Source: Penaeus vannamei (lineage: Eukaryota > Arthropoda > Malacostraca > Decapoda > Penaeidae). From it: a DNA stretch of 64,000 nt. Below are positions 12,501-25,688 of this stretch, in pieces (the first letter of the stretch is position 1; every line of letters starts with the position of its first letter). The stretch is from positions 29,101,529-29,165,528 of the forward strand of contig NC_091553.1 in NCBI RefSeq assembly GCF_042767895.1. Reading direction: 5' to 3'. The position numbers were made by a program, and so were the translations under genes. The notes below the pieces were generated by a model, which saw only the letters and a list, made by a program, of their open reading frames with translations, had not been told where the DNA came from and made no database searches.

Positions 12501-13185
12501 ATAATGATGATGATATGATGATGATGAGATATATATATTTTATATATATATTTTATATAATATAAAATATAATAATAAAAATGATATTAAGTATGGTAAT
12601 GATAACTGAAATAACATATTGTAAAAATAATAATAAAGTACCAATAATGAACAAATACCACCAATGATTTGAATAAAACAATGATAAGGATGATTTTGTT
12701 ACCGAAAACAATACATGATTGATAATAATTTCTCTCCTCTTTCTTTCTCTCTCTCTCTCTCATCTTATAATCATTATCATTATCATTTTAGTTATCAAAA
12801 TCATTGCGAATAACAAGTATTATTTTTACCCTTTTTACAGTTATAATCATTATCATGAAGAAAAACAGGAAAGAAGGGAACCCGAAAATATTGTTTATAT
12901 TTGTAAGTATTCACATATCTTTTTATATGATATTTTCATTTAGTTTATGATTATTATCTTTGTTATTGCCATCCTTACTGTTAATATTGTTAATATTAAT
13001 TTCACCCTCACTCCTACTGCCGTTAGCTTATCATTATCATTATATAACTACTATTCCTGTTTTTTTGTTGTTGTTTTTTTCGTTTCATGATTATTGTTAA
13101 CATCTCTATTATTACTTTTTATTATCGTTAACTCAATAAGGATAGCTATTACAAATAACCAAAGGAAAAAAATATTAGTCGCCTT
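12501..13185 (-). repeat. Repeat unit, second half, right of gap
   Basis: Begins with about 70 bp of AT/GAT low-complexity sequence, then regains the unit at 12571 and runs to the tRNA copy without rearrangement. Confidence 0.8.
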
Positions 13186-13256
13186 GTCTCTGCCGGGAAT
13201 CGAACCCGGTATTCCCGCATAAGAGGCGGCTGCGTTAACCATTACACCACAAAGAC
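13186..13256 (-). tRNA. tRNA-like gene, anticodon CTT (Lys)
   Basis: 71 nt. The acceptor (GTCTTTG with CAGAGAC), D arm, T arm and inner anticodon stem all pair. Loop CTCTTAT. A and B boxes are present, with a one-base D-loop change (AATGG). An A run at about 13166-13171 would be the terminator on the minus strand. The same loop variant is seen at 32133-32203. Confidence 0.6.
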
Positions 13257-15487
13257 TATTTTTTTTTTTTAAACTGGAGAAAATCTATATATAGAGAAGA
13301 GCAGTTTTTTGAGATCATATATTTACATATTCGTTTGTTGACCTTTTTTAATTCATGTTTTTGTGTGTAATTATCTATTGACTTGTGTGTCTATTTATTT
13401 GTTTATCTTTTATAGATTTGTTTACCCTTTAAGACAGTTCCTTCCCATCAGTTTATATTATGATAATGATGGAAACGATTTCTCTCATTTCGTGATTTTA
13501 CCCGAATGCGTTTTCATAATGAATATGATAATTATGACAATGAACAAAGGCCACTAATCATACTACAATTGATGATAAGAATGATGTAATAATAATAATA
13601 GTAATAATAATAGTAATAATAATAATGACAATGAACAAAGGTCACTAATCATACTACAATTGATGATAAGAATGATGTAATAATAATAATAATAATTCTA
13701 ATAATAATAATAATAACAATAATTCTAATAATAATAATAATGATAATAATAATAATAATAATGATTTTTATTACCGGTAAAAAAAATGTTGATAATAATA
13801 AGAAAAACGTTATCACATTAGCGACAGAAAATATGAAAATCTAAAAGAAACCCATATCACAGATTTTAAGTAACTGTGTAGTTGCCATAGTATTACGAAT
13901 AATCAAATCAATAATGATATAGATTATACATATATAACTGACAACAATGATCTCTATCTCTATCCCTCTCACCCCTCTTTCTCTCTTTTCTCTTCTCAGT
14001 CTCTCTCTCCTCTCTCATCTCAATCTCTTTTTTTCGCCTTTTCTCAATCTCTCTTTCTCTCTCTCTCCTTTTCTCAATATATATATATTTTTTCTCTCTC
14101 AATACATGTGTGCGTGTTTCTTATGAAATTAATAGCACTTCTTGGACGCTTATCTTTCATTCTCTTCATCAGCTTACAATTAAGGTAAAAGACGGCCAGC
14201 GTAACGGATAAAAGCATGAATACCATTTCTTGATAAAGGCAAACAATAGATACGAAACGTTTCCAATTTAGCAAGGAATGCAAGAAGTAAATGAATCAAC
14301 GGACGAATTTCTACATAATTTGAAGGAAGTAACGTACGTACTGCAAACAAACAAATTGCGCAAGGCTAGGCACATTGAATATGCAGAAATAAATGCATAT
14401 TTGTCTATCTCTCTGATCGATAAACATTCATCTATCTGTCCGACAGATATGTATATCTAGACTCATAATAGGCCTTTATTTGTGTTTATATGCATGTCCG
14501 TTTAATGAATATTATTGGGTCGGGCCTCAGGCAGTTATCAGAAACCAGCCGAAATTTACAAGTTTCTCGGACCATAGAAGAAAGTTATAGCAACTGTAAA
14601 GGAATTAGACACGAATGATAGAAAACGCACGATTGTCGCTTGTCAATCAACTACACAGGGATCTTTAACACCAAGTAGGCTCATATCATTATAAATGTTC
14701 TTATTGCTAATCAAATACATTTCAGTCTGTATATTCACAAAGGCCATCAATATAAACAATCATATTCAGAATGAGCAAGACTGAAATCATTTACGAAAGA
14801 AACACACATACTTGTACACATTAAAATTCGTAATCGCTGTAAACAGCAAGTCATTGAGAATTCTACTTCTGTAGAAATTAAGAAATTGCCGTTATTTCTA
14901 AGCCTGCATCTCATATCCTACACATTGGTTTATAGAAAAGATAACCTTACATAATAATTATGATAATAATGATTATCATTATTATCAATCACAGCATCAA
15001 TGATAATGATAGCAATAATATACATATGGATCGTAATGGTAAAGAAATATTATAATAATGATGATATTAAGAATGGTAATGATAACTGAAATAACATATT
15101 GTAAAAATAATAATAAAGTAACAATAATGAACAAATACCACCAATGATTTGAATGATAAAACAATGATAAGGATGATTTTGTTACCGATAACAATACATG
15201 ACTGATAATAATTCTTATCTCTGTCTCTCATCTTATAATCATTATCATTATTGTTATCAAAACCATTGCGTATAACAAACATTATTTTTACCCTTACTGT
15301 TAATATTCTTAACATTATTTTCCCCCTCACTGCTACTGCCTTTAGCTTATCATTATATACTGCTATTCCTGTTGTTTTTTTCGTTTCATTATTATTATTA
15401 ACATCACGCTTATTTCATTTTATCATCATCAACTCAACAAGGATAGCTATTACAAATAACCAAAGGAAAAAAATTCTTATTCGCCTT
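13257..15487 (-). repeat. Repeat unit, long form
   Basis: Includes a local direct duplication of the GACAATGAACAAAGG segment (13527 and 13627), a CT tract, and the module (about 14141-14680). The module has a deletion in the GGCCACTTAG region that breaks the recurring 90-codon frame. The second half lacks about 150 bp near 15293 relative to its close relative at 45188. Nearly the same unit occurs at 43140-45528. Confidence 0.8.
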
Positions 15488-15558
15488 GTCTCTGCCGGGA
15501 ATCGAACCCGGTATTCCCGCTTAAGAGGCGGCTACGTTGACCGTTACACCACAAAGAC
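15488..15558 (-). tRNA. tRNA-like gene, anticodon CTT (Lys)
   Basis: 71 nt with all four stems paired. The D stem has one G-T pair. Loop CTCTTAA. A and B boxes intact. Short A run 15467-15473 downstream on the minus strand. Confidence 0.6.
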
Positions 15559-17196
15559 ATACTTTTATTACAGGAGAAAAGCTGTATATAGGAAAAGCAG
15601 TTTTTTGAGATCATATATTTACATATCCGTTTGTTAACCGTTTTATTCATGTTTTTGTGTGTAATTATCTTTTGATTTGTGTGTCTATTTATTTGTTTAT
15701 CTTTTATAGATTTGTTTACCCTTTAAGACAGTTCCTTCCCATCAGTTTATATAATAATAATGATGGAAACGATTTCTCTCATATCGTGATTTTACCCGAA
15801 TGCGTTTTCATAATATGATAATCATGGCAATGAACAAAGGCCACTAATCATACTATAATTGTTGATAAGAATGATGTAATAATAATAATAATAATAACAA
15901 TAATAGTAATAATAACAATAATAGTAATAATAATAATAATGATAATAATAATAATGACTTTATTACCGGTAAAAGATAATAGTATTACGAATAATCAATT
16001 CAATAATGATATAGATTATGCATATATAACTGACAATAATAATACATCTCTATCTCTCTATCCCTCTCACCCCTCTTCTTAATCCCTCTTCTCTCTTTCC
16101 TCTTCTCAGTCTCTCTCCTCTCTCATCTCAATCTCTTTTTTTCTCCTTTTCTCAATCTCTCTCTCCCCCCCCCCTCTCTCTCCTCTTCTCAATATATATA
16201 TTTTTTTCTCTCAATACATGTGTTTCTTATGAAATTAATAGCACTTCTACTAAGTAGGCTTATATCATAATAAATGTTCTTATTGCTAATAAAATACATT
16301 TTAGCCTGTATATTAAAAAAAGCCATATATATAAACAATCACATATATCATAGGCAAGACTGAAATCATTTACGAAAGAAACGCACATACTTGTACACAT
16401 TAAAATTCCTAATTACTGTAAACACCGAGTCACTGAGAATTCTACTCGTGTGGAAATCAAGAAATTTCCGTTATTTCTAAGCCTGCATCTCATATCCTAC
16501 ACATTGGTTTATTGAAAAGATAACCTTACATAATAATTATGATAGTAATAATTATCATTATTATCAACAACAACAGCATCAATGGTAATAATAATGATAG
16601 CAATGATATAGATAGGGATGGTAAAAGTAAAAAAAAAAAATAATAATAATATAATCATATTAAAAATGATAATGATAACTGAAATAACATATTGTAAAAA
16701 TAATAATAAAGTAACAATAATGAACAAATACCACCAATGATTTGAATGATAAAACAATAAGGATGATTTTGTTACCGATGAAAATACATGATTGATAATA
16801 ATTTCTCTCTCTCTCTCATCTTATAATCATTATCATTATCATTATTGTTATCAAAGCAATTGCGTATAACAAGCATTATTTTGCAGTTATTATAATCATT
16901 ATCATGGAAGGAAGGGAACCCGAAAAAATTGTTTATATTTGCTTCACATATCTATTTATATCATGATATTTTCAATTAGTTTCTGATTATCTTGTTATTA
17001 CCATCCTTACTGTTAATATTCTTAACATTATTTTCACCCTCACTGCTACTGCCTTTAGCTTATCATTATATACTGCTATTCCTGCAGTTTTTTCGTTTCA
17101 TGATTATTATTAACATCACGATTATTACATTTTATCATCGTCAACTCAAAAAGGATAGCTAATAAAAATAACCAAAGGAAGCAAAACTTACAACTT
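15559..17196 (-). repeat. Repeat unit, short form
   Basis: Complete order of segments with AAT slot (15877-15945), TTACCGGTAA and CT tract (16045-16210). The A-rich variable slot is at about 16630. The module is absent. Confidence 0.85.
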
Positions 17197-17267
17197 GTCT
17201 CCGCCGGGAATCGAACCCGGTATTCCCGCTTTAGAGGCTGCTGCGTTGACCGTTACACCACAGACAC
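17197..17267 (-). pseudogene. tRNA-like copy, anticodon CTA
   Basis: 71 nt with perfect T arm and B box. The acceptor stem has one G-G mismatch and the anticodon stem one A-G mismatch. The loop CTCTAAA gives CTA, which would read the UAG stop codon. With two stem defects a functional suppressor is unlikely. Confidence 0.55.
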
Positions 17268-17805
17268 CACAGTTCTGCACTGGAGGAAACCTGTATATAG
17301 AGAAAAGACATTTTTTAAAATTATGTATTTATATAATCGTTTGTTAACTTTTTTTTATTCATGTTTTTGTGTGTAATCATCTATTGATTTGTGTGTCTAT
17401 TTATTTGTTTATCTTTTATAAATTTGTTTACCCTATGAAACAGTTCCTTCCCATCAGTTTATATTATGATAATGATGGAAACGATTTCTCTCATTTCGTG
17501 ATTTTACCCGAATGCGTTTTCATAATGACTACGATAATTATGACAATGAACAAAGGCCACTAATCATACTACAATTGATGATAAGAATGATGTAATAATA
17601 ATGATAGTAATAACAATAATAATAATAATAATAATGATAATAATGATTTTTATCACCGGTAGAAAAATGATAATTTTGATAATAATAAGAAAAACGTTAT
17701 CACATTAGCGACAACAAATATGAAAATCTAAAGGAAACCAATATCACAGATTTCAAGTAACTGTGTAGTTGCCAAAGTATTACGAATAATCAAATCAATA
17801 ATGAT
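17268..17805 (-). repeat. First half of a unit ending at an inversion point
   Basis: Normal unit text up to AATCAATAATGAT, where complete units continue with ATAGATTATAC. Here the filler ACTGCAT follows and then module text in the opposite orientation. Confidence 0.8.
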
Positions 17806-17812
17806 ACTGCAT
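17806..17812. other. Head-to-head inversion junction, copy 1
   Basis: Filler ACTGCAT lies between minus-orientation unit text and plus-orientation module text. The identical junction occurs at 32754-32760 and 48422-48428. Confidence 0.8.
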
Positions 17813-18712
17813 TTGATTCATTTACTTCTTGCATTCCTTGCTAAATTGGAAACGTTTCGTGTCTATTGTTTGCCTTTGTCAAGAAATGGTATTCATGCTT
17901 TTATCCGTTACGCTGGCCATCTTTCACCTTAATTTAAGCTGATGAAGAGAATGAAAGATAAGCGTCCTACAAATGTAATTAAATTCATAAGAAACACACA
18001 TGTATTGAGAGAGAACAAAAAATATTGAGAAAAGGAGAGAGAGAGATTGAGAAAAGGAGAAAAAAAAATTAAGATGAGAGAGGAGAGAGAGACTGAGAAG
18101 AGGGGTGAGAGGGATAGAGATAGATAGAGATACATCATTGTTGTCAGTTATATATGTATAATCTATATCATTATTGATTTGATTATTCGTAATACTATGG
18201 CAACTACACAGTTACTTAAAATCTTGATATGGGTTTCTTTTAGATTTTCATAATTTTTTCGCTAATGTGATAACGTTTTTCTTGTTATTATTATCAACAT
18301 TATCATTTTTTTACCGGTAATAAAATCATTATTATTACTATAATTATTATTTTTATTATTGTTGTTGTTATTATCATTATTATTAGATCATTCTTATCAT
18401 CAATTGTAGTATGATTAGTGGCCTTTGTTCATTGTCATAATTATCATATTCATTATGAAAACGCATTCGGGTAAAATCACGAAATGAGAGAAATCGTTTC
18501 CATCATTATCATAATATAAACTGATGGGAAGGAACTGTCTTAAAGGGTAAACAAATCTATAAAAGATAAACAAATAAATAGACACACAAATCAATAGATA
18601 ATTACACACAAAAACGTGAATAAAAAAAAAGTTAACAAAAGAATATGTAAATATATGATTAAGAAAAAAAAAACTTTTCCTTTATATATAGGTTTCCTCC
18701 AATCAAGAAATT
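17813..18712 (+). repeat. Inverted unit fragment with truncated module
   Basis: A module end piece (about 17813-17975), GA tract (18005-18130), TTACCGGTAA, AAT slot and the run to the tRNA copy, all as the reverse complement of the preceding units. Confidence 0.85.
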
Positions 18713-18783
18713 GTCTTTGTGGTGTAACGGTTAACGCAGCCGCCTCCTAAGCGGGAATACCGGGTTCGATTCCCGGCGGAGAC
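18713..18783 (+). tRNA. tRNA-like gene, anticodon CCT (Arg)
   Basis: 71 nt on the plus strand. The acceptor GTCTTTG pairs with CGGAGAC, and the D and T arms pair. Loop CTCCTAA, anticodon CCT at 18746-18748. A box TGGTGTAACGG and B box GGTTCGATTCC are intact. A T7 run begins about 14 nt downstream. Confidence 0.6.
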
Positions 18784-20646
18784 AAAAGTCGAATATTTTT
18801 TTCCTTCGGTTATTTGTATTAGCTATCCTTGTTGAGTTAACGATGATAAAATGCAATAATAGTGATGTTAATAATAATCATGAAAAAAACAACAGGAATA
18901 GTAGTTATATAATGATAAGCTAACGGCAGTAGCAGTGAGGGAGAAAATAATGTTAAGAATATCAACAGTAAGAATGGCAATAACAAAGACAATAATCATA
19001 AACTAATTGAAAATATCGTGATGTAAAAAGACATGTGAATACAATCTTTTCAGGTTCCCTTCTTTCCTATTTCACTTCATGATAATGATTATACTTGTAA
19101 AAAGGGTAAAAATAATGCTTGTTATACGCAATGGTTTTGATAACAATAATGATAATGATTATAAGATGAAAGAGATAGATTATTATCAATCATGTATTGT
19201 TATCGGTAAGAAAATCATCCTTCTCATTCTTTTATCATTCAAATCATTGGTGGTATTTGTTCATTATTGTTACTTTATTATTATTTTTACAATATGTTAT
19301 TTCAGTTATCATTAGCATTCTTAATATCATTATATTATTTTTTTACTATTACGATCCTTATGTATATTATCGCTATCATTATCATTACCATTGAAGCTGT
19401 TGTGATTGAAAATAATGATAATTATCATTATCATAATCATTATGTAAGGTTATCTTTTCAATAAACCAATGTGTAGGATATGAGATGCAGGCTTAGAAAT
19501 AACGGCGATTTCTTGATTTCCACACGAGTAGAATTCTCAGTGACTCGGTGTTTACAGTGATTACGAATTTTAATGTGTACAAGTATGTGCCTTTCTTTCG
19601 TAAATGATTTCAGTCTTGCTTATGATATATATGATTGCTTATATATATGGCCTTTATCAACATACAGACTGAAATGTATTTTATTCGCAATGAGAACATT
19701 CATAATGATATAAGCCTACTTAGTGTTAAAGATCCCTGTGTAGTTGATTGACAAGCGACAATCGTGCGTTTTCTATCATTCGTGTCTAATTCCCTTACAG
19801 TTGCTATAACCTTCTTCTATGGTCCGAGAAACTTGTGACTTTCGGCTGGTTTGTGAAAACTGCCTGAGGCCCGACCCAATAAATATTCATTAAACGGACA
19901 TGCATATACACACAAATAAAGGCCTATTATGAGTCTAGACATGCATATCTGTCGGACAGATAGATGAACGTATATCTATCAGACAGACAAATATGCATTT
20001 ATTTCTGCATATATGATCGCATATTCAATGTGCCTAGCCTTGCGCAATTTGAACTAAGTGGCCGTTTGTTTGCAGTACGTACGTTACTTCCTTCAAATTA
20101 TGTAGAAATTCGTCCGTTGATTCATTTACTTCTTGCATTCCTTGCTAAATTGGAAACGTTTCGTGTCTATTGTTTGCCTTTATCAAGAAATGGTATTCAT
20201 GCTTTTATCCGTTACGCTGGCCATCTTTCACCTTAATTGTAAGCTGATGAAGAGAATGAAAGATAAGCGTCCTTAAAATGTAATTAAATTCATAAGAAAC
20301 ACAAATGTATTGAGAGAGAAAAAAATATTGAGAAAAGGAGAGAGAGAAAGGAAAGAGAGAGAAAGAGAGATTGAGAAAAAGAGAAAAAAAGATTGAGATG
20401 AGAGAGGAGAGAGATTGAGAAGAAGAAAGAGAAAGAGGGGTGAGAGGGATAGATATAGAGATGCATCATTGTTGTCAGTTATATATGTATAATCTATATC
20501 ATTATTGATTTGATTATTCGTAATACTATGGCAACTACACAGTTACTTAAAATATTTGATATGGGTTTCTTTTAGATTTTCATGTTTTTTGTCGCTAGTA
20601 TTTTTTTTACCGCTAATAAAGATAATTCTTCTTCTTATTATTATTA

Positions 20647-20701
<55 letters not shown>

Positions 20702-21022
20702 ATCATTTTTATCATCAATTGTAGTCTGATTAGTGGCCTTTGTTCATTGTCATAATTATCATATTCATTATGAAACGCATTCGGTTAAAATCACGAAATG
20801 AGATAAATAGTTTCCATCATTATCATAATATAAACTGATGGGAAGGAACTGTCTCAAAGGGTAAACAAATCTATAAAATATTAACAAATAAAAAGACACA
20901 CAAATCAATAGATAATTACACACAAAAACATGAATAAAAAAGTTAACAAACGAATATGTAAATATATGATCTCAAAAAACTGTTTTTCTGTATATATAGA
21001 TTTTCTCCAATTAAGAAAATAA
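18784..21022 (+). repeat. Repeat unit, long form, inverted orientation
   Basis: Complete unit with module (about 19735-20275), which holds a 90-codon plus-strand frame at 19964-20236. GA tract 20310-20445 and AAT slot 20636-20702. Confidence 0.85.
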
Positions 21023-21093
21023 ATCTTCGTGGTGTAACGGTCAACGCAGCCGCCTCTTAAGCGGGAATACCGGGTTCGATTCCCGGCGGAGAC
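21023..21093 (+). tRNA. tRNA-like gene, anticodon CTT (Lys)
   Basis: 71 nt. The first acceptor pair is lost (A1-C72) and the other pairs are intact. Loop CTCTTAA. A box and B box present. A T10 or longer run lies about 15 nt downstream (near 21109). Confidence 0.55.
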
Positions 21094-22843
21094 AAAACAC
21101 TTAGGATTTTTTTTTTTTCCTTTGGTTATTTGTATTAGCTATCCTTTTTGAGTTAACAATGGTAAAATGTAATAATAGTGATGTTAATAATCATGAAACG
21201 AAAAAACAGGAATAGTAGTTATATAATGATAAGCTAACGGCAGTAAATAATGTTAAGAATATTAATAGTACGGATGGTAATAACAAAGATAATCTTAAAC
21301 TAATTGAAAATATGATATAAAAAGATATGTGAAAAATATAAACAATTTTTTCGGGTTCCCTTCCTTCCTGTTTCTCTTCATGATAATGATTATAATAACT
21401 GCAAAATGGGTAAAAATAATGTTTGTTATACGCAATGGCTTTGATGACAATAATGATAATGATAATGATTATAAGATGAGAGAGAGAGAGAGAGAAATTA
21501 TTATCAATCATGTATTGTTATCGGTAACAAAATCATCTTTATTGTTTTATCATTCAAATCATTGGTGGTATTTGTTCATTATTGTTACTTTATTATTATT
21601 TTTACAATATGTTATTTCAGTTATCATTACCATTTTTAATATCATCATTATTATTTATTTATTTATTTTTTTTACTATTACGATCCTTATCTATATCATT
21701 GCTATCATTATTATTACCATTGATGCTGTTGTTGTTGATAATAATGATAATTATTATTATCATAATTATTATGTAAGGTTATCTTTTGAATAAACCAATG
21801 TGTAGGATATGAGATGCAGGCTTAGAAATAACGGCAATTTCTTGATTTCCACACGAGTAGAATTCTCAATGACTTGCTGTTTACAGTAATTACGAATTGT
21901 AATGTGTACAAGTATGTGCGTTTCTTTCGTAAATGATTTCAGTCTTGCCTGTGATATATGTGATTCTTTTTATATATGGCATTTTAATATACAGGCTAAA
22001 ATGTATTTTATTGGCAATAAGAACAATTATTATGATATAAGCCTACTTAGTAGAAGTGCTGTTAGTTTCATAAGAAACACACATGTATTAAGAGAAAAAA
22101 AATATATATTGAGAAAAGGAGAGAGAGAGAGAGAGAGGGGGGGGGAAGAGAGAGAGAGATTGAGAAAAGGAGAAAAAAAAAGAGATTGAGATGAGAGAGG
22201 AGAGACTGAGAAGAGGAAAGAGAGAAAAGGGATTAAGAAGAGGGGTGAGAGGGATAGAGAGATAGAGATGTATTATTGTTGTCAGTTATATATGTATAAT
22301 CTATATCATTATTGAATTGATTATTCGTAATACTATGGCAACTACACAGTTACTTAAAATCTGTGATATGGGTTTCTGTTAGATTTTCAAATTTTTTGTC
22401 ACTAATGTGATAATGTTTTTCTTATTATTATCAACATTATTATTTTTTACCGGTAATAAAGTCATTATTATTATTATCATTATTATTATTATTACTATTA
22501 TTGTTATTATTATTATTATTATTACATCATTCTTATCATCAATTGTAGTCTGATTCGTGGCCTTTGTTCATTGCCATGATTATCATATTATGAAAACGCA
22601 TTCGGGTAAAATCACGAAATGAGAGAAATCGTTTCCATCATTATCATTATATAAACTCATGGGCAGGAACTGTTTCATAGGGTAAACAAATTTATAAGAG
22701 ATAAACAAATAAGTAGACACACAAATCAATAGATAATTACACACAAAAACATGAATAAAAAGGTTAACAAACGAATATGTAAAAATATGATATCAAAAAA
22801 CTGCTTTTCTGTATATAAAGATTTTCTCCAGTCATAAACATAA
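21094..22843 (+). repeat. Repeat unit, short form, inverted orientation
   Basis: Complete order with a TTATTT variable slot (near 21646-21672), GA/G tract (22116-22270), TTACCGGTAA and AAT slot. The module is absent. Confidence 0.85.
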
Positions 22844-22914
22844 GTCTTTGTGGTGTAAGGGTTAACGCAGCCGCCTCTCAAGCGGGAATACCGGGTTCGA
22901 TTCCCGGCAGAGAC
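22844..22914 (+). tRNA. tRNA-like gene, anticodon CTC (Glu)
   Basis: 71 nt with fully paired acceptor, D and T arms. Loop CTCTCAA. The D loop differs by one base (AAGGG), which slightly alters the A box. B box intact. T7 run near 22928. Confidence 0.55.
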
Positions 22915-24320
<1,406 letters not shown>

Positions 24321-24333
<13 letters not shown>

Positions 24334-24367
24334 ACCAGTTTCAACTAACGGGCTCAAGGCTAGGCAC
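24321..24367. repeat. Fold-back (tail-to-tail) palindrome centre, copy 1
   Basis: Arms GTGCCTAGCCTTG (24321-24333) and CAAGGCTAGGCAC (24355-24367) flank a 21-nt spacer. Complementarity continues outward through module text for hundreds of bases. Both arms share the variant ATATACGTTCATC, absent from most other modules. Confidence 0.85.
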
Positions 24368-25617
24368 ATTGAATATACGATCATACATGCAGAAATAAAT
24401 GCATATTTGTCTGTCTGATAGATATACGTTCATCTATCTGTCCGAGATATGCATGTCTAGACTCATAATAGGCCTTTATTTGTGTGTATATGCATGTCCG
24501 TTTAATGAATATTTATTGCGTCGGGCCTCAGGCAGTTTTTAGAAACCAGCCGAAAGTCACTAGTTTCTCAGGCCATAGAAGAAAGTTAAAGCAACTGTAA
24601 GGGAATTAGACACGAATGATAGAAAACGAAGGATTGTCGCTTGTCAATCAACTACACAGGGATCTTTAACACTAAGTAGGCTTATATCATTATGAATGTT
24701 CTCATTGCTAATAAAATACATTTCAGTCTGTATATTGATAAAGGCCATATATATATAAACAATCACATATATCATAAGCAAGACTGAAATCATTTACGAA
24801 AGAAACGCACATACTTGTACACATTAAAACTCGTAATCACTGTAAACACCGAGTCACTGAGAATTCTACTCGTGTGGAAATCAAGAAATTGCCGTTATTT
24901 GTAAGCCTGCATCTCATATCCTACACATTCGTTTACAGAAAAAAATAACCTTACATAATAATTATGATGATAATAATTATTATTCTCAATCACAACAGCT
25001 TCAATAGTTATAATAATGATAGCGATAATATACATAAGGATCGTAATAATAAAAAAATAATATGATATTAAGAATGCTAATGATAACTGAAATAACATAT
25101 TGTAAAAATGAAAATAAAGTACCAATAATGAACAAATACCACCAATGATTTGAATGATAAGACAATAAAGATGATTTTGTTACCGATAACAATACATGAT
25201 TGATAATAATTTCTCTCTCTCATCGTATAATCATTATCATTATTGTTATCAAAACCATTGCGTAAAGCAAGCAACATTTCTACCCATTTTACAGTTATTA
25301 TAATCATTATCATGAAGAGAAACAGGAAAGAAAGGAACCCGAAAAGATTGTTTATATTTGTAAGTATTCACATGTCTTTTTATATCATGATATTTTCAAT
25401 TAGTTTATGATTATCATCTTTGTTATTGCCATTCTTACTGTTAATATTCTTTTCACCCTCATTCCTACTGCCGTTAGCTTATCATTATATAACCTATTCC
25501 TGCAGTTTTTTCGTTTCATGATTATTATCAAAATCACGATTATCATATTTTATCATCATCAACTCAACAAGGATGGCTATTACAAATAACCAAAGGAAAA
25601 AAATTGTTTCTTACTTT
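24355..25617 (-). repeat. Repeat unit from fold-back centre to tRNA
   Basis: Partial module (to about 24660), then a complete second half. Nearly identical to 35026-36300. Confidence 0.85.
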
Positions 25618-25688
25618 GTCTCCGCCGGGAATCGAACCCGGTATTCCCGCTTAAGAGGCGGCTGCGTTGACCGTTACACCACAAAGAC
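25618..25688 (-). tRNA. tRNA-like gene, anticodon CTT (Lys)
   Basis: 71 nt, one of the cleanest copies. All stems pair except the outer G27-G43 of the anticodon stem, which is shared by nearly every copy. Loop CTCTTAA. Internal promoter boxes intact. Terminator-like A run on the plus strand near 25597-25603. Confidence 0.62.

Noticed and set aside
18415..18609. 64-codon frame recurring in almost every unit (residues such as FVYPLRQFLPIS)
   Set aside because: It lies in the segment next to the tRNA in each unit and has no domain, no start context and no regular conservation pattern. It recurs only because the DNA repeats.
19197..19394. Recurring hydrophobic frame (residues such as HSNHWWYLFIIVTLL), resembling a membrane peptide
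   Set aside because: It runs straight into the variable microsatellite, so its C-terminus differs in every unit. Hydrophobicity comes from T-rich codons.
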